DNA of 64,000 nt from Oscillospiraceae bacterium. GTDB taxonomy: Bacteria > Bacillota > Clostridia > Oscillospirales > Acutalibacteraceae. Numbering within the stretch: the stretch's first letter is position 1; each line of letters begins with the position of its first letter. Position numbers and translations under genes: made by a program. The DNA is taken from the NCBI GenBank assembly GCA_003514385.1, contig DOQR01000008.1, positions 101,146 to 165,145 on the forward strand, read 5' to 3'. The notes under the pieces are model-generated. The model was not told the origin of the DNA, made no database searches, and saw nothing but the letters and a program-made list of their open reading frames with translations. Positions 51,997-60,463 of this stretch are shown here, piece by piece.

Positions 51997-54176
51997 TGTG
52001 CTTTAAGATATATTTTAAGGCTTGAATATGTTCTTTCCGTCGGACGGGTCAGATTGAGTCCTGCGTTCATGAGGTTCGAGCCGGAATAAACTCTGCCGTC
52101 GAAGTCGCAGAGATAGTGCTTGTCGGGGTCGAGTCCCCTGAATTTGAGAATGAAGAACGGAACTTCGGGTGCACGCATCGTAACTACCGTTGCAAGAGCC
52201 TCGCTCTTGTCCTCGGCGACGAAGCTCCACGCGCAGCGATATCCGTCCTCGTAGGGGCTCTTGAGCCTGTAGAGATCGCCCGAGTGAATGAGGTCATAGT
52301 ATTTGTGGTATTCGTCAACCTGCTTTTTTACCTGCCCGCGCTCCTCTGCGCTCAGCTCATTCGGGTCGAGCTCGTAGCCGAATGTGCCCCAGAGGGCGAC
52401 GTCGCCCTTTACTTTGTAATCCGTCCTGTCGCAGGCGGAGACGTGAGCGCCCATAGTCGAGGCGGGGTAGCACATCGAGGTGCCGAACTGAATCGTCAGC
52501 CGCTCGATGGGGTCGGTGTTGTCGCTCGCCCAGATCTGCTGAGAATATGCGAGCATCGCGGGGTCAAAGCGTCCGCCGCCGCCCGAGCAGTTTTCAAAGA
52601 GCATATCGGGGAACGCGTCGCGTATCCTGCCCATGAGCTCGTATGTGCCGAGAATGAAGCGGTGGAAGAACTCGCCCTGCCTGTCCGCGGGCAGCAGAGC
52701 GGAACCCGCGTCGGAAATATTGCGGTTAAAATCCCATTTGATATAGTCTATTTTATATTTCGAGAGCACGGAGTACATCTGGTCGAAAATGTTGTCGCGC
52801 ACATCTTTTCGGGACATATCGAGAACATACTGATGCCTGCCTATGCAGGGTTTGCGGTTCGGAACATGGACGCACCAGTCGGGATTGGCGCGGAAGAGGT
52901 CGGAGTCGGGGGAGATCATCTCCGGCTCATACCAAATGCCGAATTGAAGCCCGAGATCATTTATTCTGCGTATAAGCTCGCCCAAGCCGCCCTTGAGCTT
53001 GCTCTCGTTTACGAACCAGTCGCCCAGCGAGTTTTGGTCGTTGTTGCGCTTGCCGAACCAGCCGTCGTCCATGACGAGCATATCCATGCCGAATTCCTTT
53101 GCGCGCTCCGCGAACGAGACAAGCTTGTCCGTATCAAAATCGAAGAACGCCGCCTCCCAGCTGTTTATCAGCAGAGGACGCTTCTCTGTCCTGTATTTTC
53201 CGGGGACGAGATTGAAGTTATAGAGCTTGTGGTATATCCTGCTCATCTCGCCGATGCCCTTGCTCGTGTGGACCATGACCGCCTCGGGAGTCTGGAAGCT
53301 CTCGCCCGGCTCAAGATGCCAGGTGAAATCTGTCGGATTTATGCCCATGAGTATGCGCGAAGTACCCGAATAGTCGCACTCGGTGCAGAACTCGAAGTTG
53401 CCGCTGTAAACAAGATTGAAGCCGTATGCCTCGCCGCTGTCCTCGTCGGCATTCTTCGAGACGAGAGCCGCAAACGGGTTCTGGCAGTGGCTTGAAACTC
53501 CGCGCTTGCTCGCGATGCCCTGAAGTCCGTGGGCGAGCGGGCGGCGCTCCTCGGAGCGCTCTTTGCAGTGCCTGCCGTAGAGGGTTATGAGATCGTAGTC
53601 CATGCCCGGCAGGTCGACGCAGATGCTCATCGCGCGGTCAATGTCCGCGGGTCTCTGTGACGCATTCTCGATTCTCGCGCTGCGTATGATAACATCGAGC
53701 GAGTTGAAAGCCGTGTATATTAGCGTGACGCGCATGCCGGTCACTTTGTCCGCCATGTCTATTTCGAGCGTGTCCGCCTCGCTTTCACTGTTGAGATAGA
53801 CCGCCGGCAGGGGATCGATGGACGGCTTGCCCGCATATATTCTGTATCCCTCGTAGCGCATATCGGTGACTGTGTTGCCGTCTGCGTTTCTTATCGAGAG
53901 CGCACTCGTTCTGAAATCGCCGCAGCCGTTGCAGCCGTATTCCATCGGCGCGCAGTCGGGCGAAAAGTCGTGTGCGTCGGTGTTGTATTCGCTCGTCAGC
54001 GGGCTGAACGACGCACAGCGCGGGCGGAACGAGCGTGCCTCAAGTCCCTCGGTGTCCGCTATTTTGTCGCCGTAATAGAGGTTGACGAGCTGGTCGAAGT
54101 CGACGACCCCGATAACATAGCTCGTGTTCGGCGTGTCAAGCTTGAAGGTTTTGTTTTTGCAGTCAAAGCTTATCAT
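51993..54176 (-). CDS. Alpha-galactosidase, glycoside hydrolase family 36
   Basis: Cytoplasmic enzyme releasing terminal alpha-galactose from raffinose-family sugars, melibiose or galactinol. 727 residues from ATG 54176 after GGAGG; the frame runs 26 codons further without support. An N-terminal beta-supersandwich is followed by a TIM barrel and a C-terminal beta domain. The nucleophile is D482 in YIKWDFNRN and the acid/base is D538 in ENCSGGGGRFD. DDGWFGKRN and KKDVRDN-like motifs are also present. It is divergent from the YfcC transporter and coupled to the PI-PLC gene. Confidence 0.95.
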   Translation of the reverse strand: MISFDCKNKTFKLDTPNTSYVIGVVDFDQLVNLYYGDKIADTEGLEARSFRPRCASFSPLTSEYNTDAHDFSPDCAPMEYGCNGCGDFRTSALSIRNADGNTVTDMRYEGYRIYAGKPSIDPLPAVYLNSESEADTLEIDMADKVTGMRVTLIYTAFNSLDVIIRSARIENASQRPADIDRAMSICVDLPGMDYDLITLYGRHCKERSEERRPLAHGLQGIASKRGVSSHCQNPFAALVSKNADEDSGEAYGFNLVYSGNFEFCTECDYSGTSRILMGINPTDFTWHLEPGESFQTPEAVMVHTSKGIGEMSRIYHKLYNFNLVPGKYRTEKRPLLINSWEAAFFDFDTDKLVSFAERAKEFGMDMLVMDDGWFGKRNNDQNSLGDWFVNESKLKGGLGELIRRINDLGLQFGIWYEPEMISPDSDLFRANPDWCVHVPNRKPCIGRHQYVLDMSRKDVRDNIFDQMYSVLSKYKIDYIKWDFNRNISDAGSALLPADRQGEFFHRFILGTYELMGRIRDAFPDMLFENCSGGGGRFDPAMLAYSQQIWASDNTDPIERLTIQFGTSMCYPASTMGAHVSACDRTDYKVKGDVALWGTFGYELDPNELSAEERGQVKKQVDEYHKYYDLIHSGDLYRLKSPYEDGYRCAWSFVAEDKSEALATVVTMRAPEVPFFILKFRGLDPDKHYLCDFDGRVYSGSNLMNAGLNLTRPTERTYSSLKIYLKAQ

Positions 54177-54320
54177 TATATATCCTCCGGAATTGGTTTT
54201 TGTTTCCATGCTAAATGTTATCAGAAACCGACGTGGAATACAAGAATAAAACAAAAAATAGCTTTTGATTTATTTGGAAGAAGTTACAAAAAAACACAGC
54301 GGAAGCGAAAAAAGATTCGT

Positions 54321-54380
54321 TTGCATAAATATGCAAATATACTTGATAAATATGCACTATAGGAGTATAATGCCCCTATA
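54321..54380 (+). promoter_or_regulatory. YfcC promoter with two operator-like palindromes
   Basis: -35 TTGATA (54343-54348), 17-bp spacer, -10 TATAAT (54366-54371). TTGCATA-AA-TATGCAA (54321-54336) is a perfect 7-bp-arm palindrome. A shortened copy, TTGATAAATATGCA (54343-54356), covers the -35. TATAGG and CCTATA (54358-54363 and 54375-54380) flank the -10. Confidence 0.6.
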
Positions 54381-54421
54381 CCCGGACGAAAGCTCCAAAC
54401 AGTCAGACAGGGGGAACGAAA

Positions 54422-55936
54422 ATGAAAAAGCAAAAGACGGCGCCCGCCGAATCCGCTGTGCAGACGGAAAAGAAAGGCACCGGAATACAAATCGACAAAA
54501 AGACCGTGTTCGGCATAACGGCACTTCTGCTGGTCATTATGCTGCTCGCGGGCGTGCTTACTCAGGTCGTGCCGCGCGGCGAATATCAGATGGATGACAG
54601 CGGCATGGTCATAAACGGCACATATCACGAGTTCGCCGGAGACGAGGGAAAGATGCCGTGGTGGAAGATAATCCTCGCGCCGATAATGGTGTTCACCTCG
54701 TCGCAGATAACAACGGGAATCGGAATCGTTGTGTTCATTGTTCTCATCGGCGGAACATTTCTTATCCTCGACCGCAGCGGCGTGCTCAAATATATTATGT
54801 CCTCGGTCGTCAGAAAGTTTGAGAAGAAAAAGTATCTTCTGTTAGCAGTCATAGTTTTCGTGTGCATGATGATGTCGTCGGTGGTCGGCGTGCTCGAAGA
54901 GTCGCTGACGCTCGTACCGCTCGCGGTCGCGATATCGCTGGCACTCGGCTGGGACTCGTTCGTCGGTCTCGGCATCAGCATGGTGTCGATAGCCTTCGGC
55001 TATACCGCCGCGACGTTCAACCCGTTCAATGTCGGCATTCTCCAGACGATGGCGGATCTGCCGCTGTTCTCGGGTCTTGCATACAGAGTTCTGTTCTTCG
55101 TCTGCGTCTATGTGTCGCTCGTGCTGTTTTTAATAGTCTACGCCAAGAAGATAGAGAAGAATCCCGAGAAGTCACTTTGCTATGAGAGCGACAAGGAGCT
55201 GCGCGTGCGCTTCGGAGCGGAAGTGGATGATGAGGCGCTCAACAATCCCGCGCTCAAAAAAGCGACAAAGACATTCGTCGGATGCGTCGGCGGAGTATTA
55301 CTTATAGTCGCGGTGTCGTTTGCGCTCCAAAAGGTCGACGCGATAAGCGACTCGGTAAAAGAATTGATAAACTATCTTCCGCTCGTCGGTATGGCTATTC
55401 TCTTCACCGTCGGCGGAATCTCGGCGGGATATATCGCGGGCATCCGCGGCAAAGCGCTGGGCGGCGGTTTCCTCGAGGGAGTCAAAACTATAGCTCCCTG
55501 CCTGCCGATGATTTGGGCTATCCTCTCGATAACCTATGTCCTGCAGGAGGGCAACATAATTCACACGATACTCTATCATGTCTATAATCTCACTTCGTCG
55601 ATGTCCAAAACGGGCGCGCTGTTCGCGATATTCCTCTTCGTCGTTGCGCTCGAATTTATCGTCGGCTCCGGCACCGCAAAGGCGTTTTTGATAATGCCGA
55701 TAGTCCTGCCGCTCGCCGATCTGCTCGGGCTGACAAGGCAGTCGATAGTCCTCGCGTTCACAATGGGCGACGGCTTCTGCAATATTCTCTATCCCACGAG
55801 CGGAATAATGGTCATCGCCATCGGCATGGTCGGCATATCTTACGGCAAATATCTGCGCTGGTCGTGGAAGCTGTTCGTTATGGAGTTCGCACTTGCCGCG
55901 CTTGCGATGCTCGGCGCCGTCGCGATAGGCTACTGA
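54422..55936 (+). CDS. YfcC family membrane transporter
   Basis: 504 residues with about 12-13 membrane spans, YfcC family of the ion-transporter superfamily, thought to carry carboxylates, amino acids or peptides. Conserved segments are GGTFLILDRSGVL, VVGVLEESLTLVPLAVA, FGYTAATFNPFNVGI, GLAYRVLFF and the late EFIVGSGTAKAFLIMPI. The N-terminus has a Lys/Thr/Glu-rich lead. It starts just after GGGGG with a strong promoter and ends with a terminator. Function is inferred by family; the divergent galactosidase suggests co-regulation but not necessarily sugar transport. Confidence 0.88.
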   Translation: MKKQKTAPAESAVQTEKKGTGIQIDKKTVFGITALLLVIMLLAGVLTQVVPRGEYQMDDSGMVINGTYHEFAGDEGKMPWWKIILAPIMVFTSSQITTGIGIVVFIVLIGGTFLILDRSGVLKYIMSSVVRKFEKKKYLLLAVIVFVCMMMSSVVGVLEESLTLVPLAVAISLALGWDSFVGLGISMVSIAFGYTAATFNPFNVGILQTMADLPLFSGLAYRVLFFVCVYVSLVLFLIVYAKKIEKNPEKSLCYESDKELRVRFGAEVDDEALNNPALKKATKTFVGCVGGVLLIVAVSFALQKVDAISDSVKELINYLPLVGMAILFTVGGISAGYIAGIRGKALGGGFLEGVKTIAPCLPMIWAILSITYVLQEGNIIHTILYHVYNLTSSMSKTGALFAIFLFVVALEFIVGSGTAKAFLIMPIVLPLADLLGLTRQSIVLAFTMGDGFCNILYPTSGIMVIAIGMVGISYGKYLRWSWKLFVMEFALAALAMLGAVAIGY

Positions 55937-55945
55937 TAAAAATCA

Positions 55946-55978
55946 AAGATCCGTACCTTTTTCGGGTGCGGATCTCTT
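55946..55978 (+). terminator. Terminator of the YfcC gene
   Basis: 10-bp stem GATCCGTACC (55948-55957) with GGTGCGGATC (55965-55974, one G-T pair), then T-rich. Confidence 0.85.
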
Positions 55979-55985
55979 TATTATA

Positions 55986-57293
55986 TTATGCTTCAATCTC
56001 GTCGAGAGCGGGCAGACCGCCGCGTCTGAGAAATTCTTCAAAGAGCTGTTTTTTGTATTCGTCGGGGTAGCCATAGCCCCAGAGCATTTTTATCGCCGCG
56101 AAGTTTTCAAATGTCTCGTCGGGATAAACTTTTGCGCTGCCGACTTTGTAGGGCAGTGGGAATTCGACCGTTCCGTCCGAGGCGATGAAATATTCTTCCG
56201 CTATCGAGCAGGCGACCCTGTTCGCCTCCTGTTTCGGATATTCCTCGTCGAACTTTATCTTTGTTATCGGGAACATCACGGTCTTGGCGTTCGCCATTTG
56301 ATAGAACTCGGGCGATGTGCCGCTGTGTCCGTGGTGGGACTGCTGCATGATATCGCAGCCGAGCGTTTTTGCGGTGTAGCGCGCCGTCATTATGTCGCTC
56401 TCGACATCGGCGGCGTCGCCGGGGAAGATTATTCTTGTCCCGTCCGCTTCGAGCGCGAGCGCGCACGAGGTGTTGTTGAAGTTTTCGAGGCTCTTCGGCC
56501 AGACATCCTCCTGCGTGCAGAGCACGTCAAAGCGCAGGTTGCGCACGAAGAATTGCTGACCCGTGTGCAGTTTTACAGTAGGTATTCCGCAGGAGCGGGC
56601 ACATTCTTCGAACCGCCTTATGTATTTCTTGTTCGCCTCGCCCCAGCTCATGCTGTCGCGGTGGTCTATGGGCGCGTCGTTGTAATAGAGCCTTTCGATT
56701 TCGACCGCCGAGCCGTATTCGCGAATGAAATCAACGAACTGGCTCACATGGTCGTCGTGCGCGTGGCTGAAGAACCAGCCGGATATGACAGTCTGCTCGC
56801 CGTCGGGCGTGCGCTCGCGCAGAAAGCGGTATATTCTCTTGTGGTCGTTGGGCTGAAGAAAATGCCCGCCGTCTATAATAAAAAAGCTGTTGTCCGCGCA
56901 GCGCAGGATATAGCACATTCCGCAGTCGATATATGAGTGGTCGTTCTCGAACTGCCACAGCGCGCTGCCGCATCTGCGTTCATATTTAGGTTCTTCGCAC
57001 TCAAATTTAACGGAATACGGGTCGCATATGACGCGCAGAATTTTTTCAGCCGGGCAGAAATATGCGTGGATGAGCATATCCCCGCGATATGATGCGTGGA
57101 TGTTCTCTTCAATGTCGTTGCGCTGAAAGAGCGTGTATCCAAGTCTCTCGCACTCGCCGCAGATTTTTAAAAAATCCGATTCCGATGCGTTTTTAATCAG
57201 CCGCATATACGCGCCGTCGCCGCAGTCATAAATGCAGATTTCGCTATCATTTATGTTCCCGCAGACTCTGCCGAGCAGTTCTTTTGTGTCCAT
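55986..57293 (-). CDS. Metallo-beta-lactamase fold hydrolase
   Basis: 435 residues, cytoplasmic. An N-terminal domain (about 1-125) precedes the MBL core. The metal-binding motif is FSHAHDDH with a later IIFPGDAADVESD aspartate and QQSHHGHSG histidine. This resembles ComEC/Rec2-type soluble MBL proteins. It might cleave phosphodiesters; no substrate is evident. It is a single gene with convergent neighbours. Confidence 0.85.
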   Translation of the reverse strand: MDTKELLGRVCGNINDSEICIYDCGDGAYMRLIKNASESDFLKICGECERLGYTLFQRNDIEENIHASYRGDMLIHAYFCPAEKILRVICDPYSVKFECEEPKYERRCGSALWQFENDHSYIDCGMCYILRCADNSFFIIDGGHFLQPNDHKRIYRFLRERTPDGEQTVISGWFFSHAHDDHVSQFVDFIREYGSAVEIERLYYNDAPIDHRDSMSWGEANKKYIRRFEECARSCGIPTVKLHTGQQFFVRNLRFDVLCTQEDVWPKSLENFNNTSCALALEADGTRIIFPGDAADVESDIMTARYTAKTLGCDIMQQSHHGHSGTSPEFYQMANAKTVMFPITKIKFDEEYPKQEANRVACSIAEEYFIASDGTVEFPLPYKVGSAKVYPDETFENFAAIKMLWGYGYPDEYKKQLFEEFLRRGGLPALDEIEA

Positions 57294-57352
57294 GTGTTCC
57301 CTCCGTCATTTTGTCTGCAATAATCATATCATAAATTGCCGCGGGAGGGAAG

Positions 57353-57610
57353 TTATTTGCTGATACAATGAGTGAATATAACAAGAAAAAAGACACTCAA
57401 TATAAAAAGCGCAAGACCGAATACCGCGCAGAAAAGGAAAGAGGATGAATTTCCCGAGCGAAGAAAAGAAAAACAACCCGAAGCAAGAAAAGCCATGCCC
57501 GCAAAGAGAGACAGAAGCATCATTACAAACGCTGAGATCCCAAAGGCTTTTAGTTTCCTCTGACGAGATTTCTTGTTGTTGTATTTTTCGGACTTGCTTT
57601 TTTTGAACAT
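57353..57610 (-). CDS. Small two-span membrane protein
   Basis: 85 residues. A highly basic start (KKSKSEKYNNKKSRQRKLK) is followed by two hydrophobic helices (about 26-49 and 57-80). Not recognised. It is divergent from the small XRE regulator, and the palindrome between them could control both genes. Confidence 0.6.
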   Translation of the reverse strand: MFKKSKSEKYNNKKSRQRKLKAFGISAFVMMLLSLFAGMAFLASGCFSFLRSGNSSSFLFCAVFGLALFILSVFFLVIFTHCISK

Positions 57611-57630
57611 ATAATTTCGCCTCTCAACTG

Positions 57631-57701
57631 TGACATTTAGTGAATGTCAATATTTATCTAATCATAACATATAATAGCCTTATTGACAAGCACTGAATGT
57701 C
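57631..57701. promoter_or_regulatory. Palindromic operator and half-site at the first XRE gene
   Basis: TGACATTTAGTGAATGTCA (57631-57649): perfect 7-bp arms, 5-bp spacer. A second half-site TGAATGTC is at 57694-57701, just before the ribosome-binding site. TATAAT (57670-57675) lies between. This is consistent with autoregulation, inferred. Confidence 0.55.
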
Positions 57702-57715
57702 TCGGAGGCTTTTTT

Positions 57716-57970
57716 ATGTTTATCAACAAAGCAAAAGACGGGCTGAACAATGTCTGCGGAAAGAATGTAGCCTTTCTGCGCAAAAATATGGGACTCTCTC
57801 AGCGCCAGCTCGCCGATGCACTCCAGCTTGCCGGGCTTGATATAGACAAAAACGCCGTCCAGCGCATCGAGTGCGGCAAACGCTTCGTGACCGATATCGA
57901 GATTATCGCTATAGCCGACACTCTCGGCGTGAGCCTTGACGCTCTGCTGAGGCGGGAGAATATATTGTAA
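57716..57970 (+). CDS. Small XRE-family DNA-binding regulator (first)
   Basis: 84 residues, almost entirely a helix-turn-helix: FLRKNMGLSQRQLADALQLA then IDKNAVQRIECGKRFVTDIE and a short LGVSLDALLRR end. The start is ATG 57716, 8 nt after GGAGG; an upstream frame is rejected. It is a distant paralog of the XRE protein at 61711-61950 (both have xVTDxE/FE-type third helices). It probably binds the palindrome just upstream. Confidence 0.88.
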   Translation: MFINKAKDGLNNVCGKNVAFLRKNMGLSQRQLADALQLAGLDIDKNAVQRIECGKRFVTDIEIIAIADTLGVSLDALLRRENIL

Positions 57971-57992
57971 TAAAAATTCGCGCAAAAAAGCG

Positions 57993-58021
57993 TTGACAAG
58001 GTCTTTGATTTATGTTAGAAT
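57993..58021 (+). promoter_or_regulatory. tRNA promoter
   Basis: -35 TTGACA (57993-57998), 17-bp spacer, -10 TAGAAT (58016-58021); the first tRNA begins 17 nt downstream. Confidence 0.85.
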
Positions 58022-58037
58022 AACTTACGCTTTATGG

Positions 58038-58126
58038 AGAGATACCGAAGTGGTTATAACGGAACGGTCTTGAAAACCGTCGTACGGCAACGTACCGTGG
58101 GTTCGAATCCCACTCTCTCCGCCAGC
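58038..58126 (+). tRNA. tRNA-Ser(UGA)
   Basis: 89-nt class II tRNA. Acceptor GGAGAGA pairs with TCTCTCC, discriminator G, CCA encoded. Anticodon loop CTTGAAA reads UCA codons. The long variable arm GTACGGCAACGTAC is typical of serine. T-loop GGTTCGAATCC is intact. Confidence 0.97.
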
Positions 58127-58160
58127 GACAACAACAAAACTTTATAATATAAGTTACCAT

Positions 58161-58251
58161 GCAGAAGTACTCAAGTTGGTGACGAGGCGCCCCTGCTAAG
58201 GGCGTAGGTCGGGAAACCGGCGCGAGAGTTCGAGTCTCTCCTTCTGCGCCA
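58161..58251 (+). tRNA. tRNA-Ser(GCU)
   Basis: 91-nt class II tRNA. Acceptor GCAGAAG pairs with CTTCTGC, discriminator G, CCA encoded. Anticodon GCT in CTGCTAA reads AGC/AGU. The long variable arm GGTCGGGAAACCGGC supports serine. It is 34 nt after the first tRNA, so co-transcribed. A terminator follows at once. Confidence 0.97.
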
Positions 58252-58258
58252 GAAAAAG

Positions 58259-58284
58259 GCACTTGCAAAAGCAAGTGCTTTTTT
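58259..58284 (+). terminator. Terminator of the tRNA pair
   Basis: 8-bp stem GCACTTGC (58259-58266) with GCAAGTGC (58271-58278), AAAA loop, then TTTTTT. Confidence 0.92.
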
Positions 58285-58419
58285 CAATTTTTAAGTCACG
58301 CAAAATCGAATCAAATTCGCCCGCAGATTTCCTCTTTCTCCCTTGACCCTCTTGACTTTTTCTGCCAAAAAGATGTATTCTCTATATTAATACTATGCTT
58401 TCCTTTGAGGGTGATAAAA

Positions 58420-59289
58420 ATGAAAAAATTCAGAAAGATTGCAGTGGTTCTGCTCTGCGTCGTTATGATAGCGGCGTCGTTTCAGTGCCTCGCCTTTGCC
58501 GAACCGCAGGACAGCGGCAAGCTCAATTTCCTCGTGCTCGGCGATTCAATAGCCGAGGGCTTCGGCGTTGAGAACAAAGAAGACGCGGCTTATGGTAAAA
58601 TAGTCGCCGACACCAACGGTTACAATTACCGCAACCTCGCTCAAGTCGCAAATGACACGCAGGATCTTATCAGAAAGATCGAGACCGTTGACGAATTCCG
58701 CGAGAGCATCGCGTGGGCGGATGTTATAAATATCTGCATCGGCTCGAACAACTACCTCGCGAGCAAGGATGTCGTCTGGATAACCATAGGCGCGCTGTTC
58801 GGAACAAACGACAAGAAGCTCGACGAGATAGCCTACGGCATCTATGACGATCTGAATACTATCTATTCGCTCATCCGCGAGATAAATCCCGATGCGACGC
58901 TGATATTCGACAATATCTACTGCGCGTGGAAGGGCCTCGGACATATTCCGTTTATCAAGGCGGTTTCGCGTATAAACGCTATGCTCAATAAATTTGCCGC
59001 AAAGCACGACGATGTCGTTATATTCGACACGAGTGCGGTCATCTCGCACAACACCGAGCTTTTGGCGGACGACTGCGTCCACCCGAACGCAAAGGGCAAT
59101 GTCGAGCTTGCAAGGCATATGCTCATTTTGCTCAAAAACCTCGGACTCGGGGAAAATACCGAACCCGTTATCCTGACTCCCGGCGTGGACTATAACTTCT
59201 ATCGCCAGAGCTTCGGCAATGTGTTCGGCAATGTCATTTGGCAGCTGGTTCGCTTCCTGACCGGCAACGTGCCCGGAATCGATATCTAA
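58420..59289 (+). CDS. Secreted SGNH/GDSL hydrolase
   Basis: 289 residues from ATG 58420 after GAGGGTG (a TTG at 58405 is less likely). Signal peptide VVLLCVVMIAASFQCLAFA, cleavage near residue 28. The SGNH blocks are VLGDSIAEGFG (catalytic Ser), AQVAND, NICIGSNNY (Gly and Asn) and DDCVHPNAKG (Asp and His). The product is exported and free or loosely membrane-bound through a C-terminal hydrophobic end (QLVRFLTG). Likely activities are esterase or deacetylase on cell-wall or dietary polymers; the substrate is unknown. Confidence 0.88.
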   Translation: MKKFRKIAVVLLCVVMIAASFQCLAFAEPQDSGKLNFLVLGDSIAEGFGVENKEDAAYGKIVADTNGYNYRNLAQVANDTQDLIRKIETVDEFRESIAWADVINICIGSNNYLASKDVVWITIGALFGTNDKKLDEIAYGIYDDLNTIYSLIREINPDATLIFDNIYCAWKGLGHIPFIKAVSRINAMLNKFAAKHDDVVIFDTSAVISHNTELLADDCVHPNAKGNVELARHMLILLKNLGLGENTEPVILTPGVDYNFYRQSFGNVFGNVIWQLVRFLTGNVPGIDI

Positions 59290-59298
59290 AATACATAA

Positions 59299-59328
59299 GG
59301 ACAGCCGTATAGATCGGCTGCCCTTTTT
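59299..59328 (+). terminator. Terminator after the SGNH hydrolase gene
   Basis: CAGCCG (59302-59307) with CGGCTG (59315-59320) extended by GG and CC, then TTTTT. Confidence 0.8.
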
Positions 59329-59336
59329 AACTTTAA

Positions 59337-59380
59337 TGTGCAAAATTTTTATTGCACAAGGCGCGATATGATGCTATTAT
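59337..59380 (+). promoter_or_regulatory. asnA promoter with operator-like inverted repeat
   Basis: TGTGCAA (59337-59343) and TTGCACA (59352-59358), 8-bp spacer. The right arm contains -35 TTGCAC (59352-59357); 17 bp further lies -10 TATTAT (59375-59380). An overlapping operator suggests repression. Confidence 0.65.
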
Positions 59381-59413
59381 ATATATTAGTTTTTTATTTT
59401 GGGATGTGATGAC

Positions 59414-60421
59414 ATGGATTCAAGCTATCTTCCGGCAGGATATAAGCCCCTGCTCGATATCAGACAGACTCAGGTGGCTATCAAAAAGGTCAAGGATTTC
59501 TTCGAGAGGGATCTCGCTATCCAGCTCAATCTTACCCGCGTCTCCGCGCCGCTCTTCGTGCGCTCGGATTCCGGACTCAACGATACATTGAACGGCGTCG
59601 AGCGCCCCGTTGCGTTCGATATAAAAGACATGGACAGCGATGTTGAGATCGTCCAGTCGCTCGCAAAGTGGAAGCGCCGCGCCCTCAAGGATTACGGCTT
59701 CAAGCCCGGCGAGGGTCTCTATGCGGACATGAACGCCATACGCCGCGACGAGGATACGGATAATCTCCACTCCGTCTTTGTTGATCAGTGGGATTGGGAG
59801 AAGATAATAACTCCCGAGCAGCGCAACGTCGATACCCTCAAGAGAACCGTCCGCGCGATTTACAGGAGCCTGCGCCACACGGAGACTTATATCGCCGAGG
59901 AATACGACTTTGTCGGCAAGTTCCTGCCCGATGAGATATCGTTCATCACCACACAGGAGCTCGAGGATATGTATCCCGACCTGACCCCCAAACAGCGCGA
60001 GACCGAAATTGCCCGCGACAAGGGTGCAGTGTTTATTATGCAGATCGGCGGCAAGCTCCGCTCCGGCGACATCCACGACGGACGCGCCCCGGACTATGAC
60101 GACTGGAGCCTCAACGGCGATATCGTTGTGTATTATCCTCTGCTCGACATGGCATATGAGCTGTCGAGCATGGGCATCCGCGTCAACGCCGAGTCGCTCG
60201 CGTCTCAGCTTGAAGAGAGAGGCTGCCCCGAGCGCGCTGAGCTCCCGTTCCAGCGTGACCTGCTCAACGGCAATCTTCCGCTAACCATGGGCGGCGGCAT
60301 CGGCCAGTCCCGTATGTGTATGTTCTTCCTGCGAAAGGCTCACATCGGCGAAGTCCAGGCGTCCATCTGGCCGCAGGAGACCGTCGATGCATTCAGAGCG
60401 CAGGGTGTCTGCCTGCTGTAA
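59414..60421 (+). CDS. asnA: Aspartate--ammonia ligase
   Basis: ATP-dependent asparagine synthesis using ammonia, cytoplasmic. 335 residues. AsnA-family landmarks are SAPLFVRSDSGLNDTLNG, ERPVAFDIKDM, LYADMNAIRRDE, SVFVDQWDWEK and GGGIGQSRMCMFFLRK. The ribosome-binding site is weak (GGGATG). The operator-like repeat overlapping its promoter suggests regulation by nitrogen or asparagine supply, inferred. Confidence 0.96.
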   Translation: MDSSYLPAGYKPLLDIRQTQVAIKKVKDFFERDLAIQLNLTRVSAPLFVRSDSGLNDTLNGVERPVAFDIKDMDSDVEIVQSLAKWKRRALKDYGFKPGEGLYADMNAIRRDEDTDNLHSVFVDQWDWEKIITPEQRNVDTLKRTVRAIYRSLRHTETYIAEEYDFVGKFLPDEISFITTQELEDMYPDLTPKQRETEIARDKGAVFIMQIGGKLRSGDIHDGRAPDYDDWSLNGDIVVYYPLLDMAYELSSMGIRVNAESLASQLEERGCPERAELPFQRDLLNGNLPLTMGGGIGQSRMCMFFLRKAHIGEVQASIWPQETVDAFRAQGVCLL

Positions 60422-60429
60422 AAAAATAA

Positions 60430-60456
60430 TGATCCGCTCCTTTTGGAGCGGATTTT
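60430..60456. terminator. Terminator between convergent asnA and yaiI
   Basis: ATCCGCTCC with GGAGCGGAT across a TTTT loop (60432-60453), with T and A runs on either side. Confidence 0.85.
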
Positions 60457-60463
60457 TGCTTGT

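Noticed and set aside
52116..53495. 459-codon + strand frame within the alpha-galactosidase gene
   Set aside because: Antisense to conserved GH36 catalytic motifs; no start signals.
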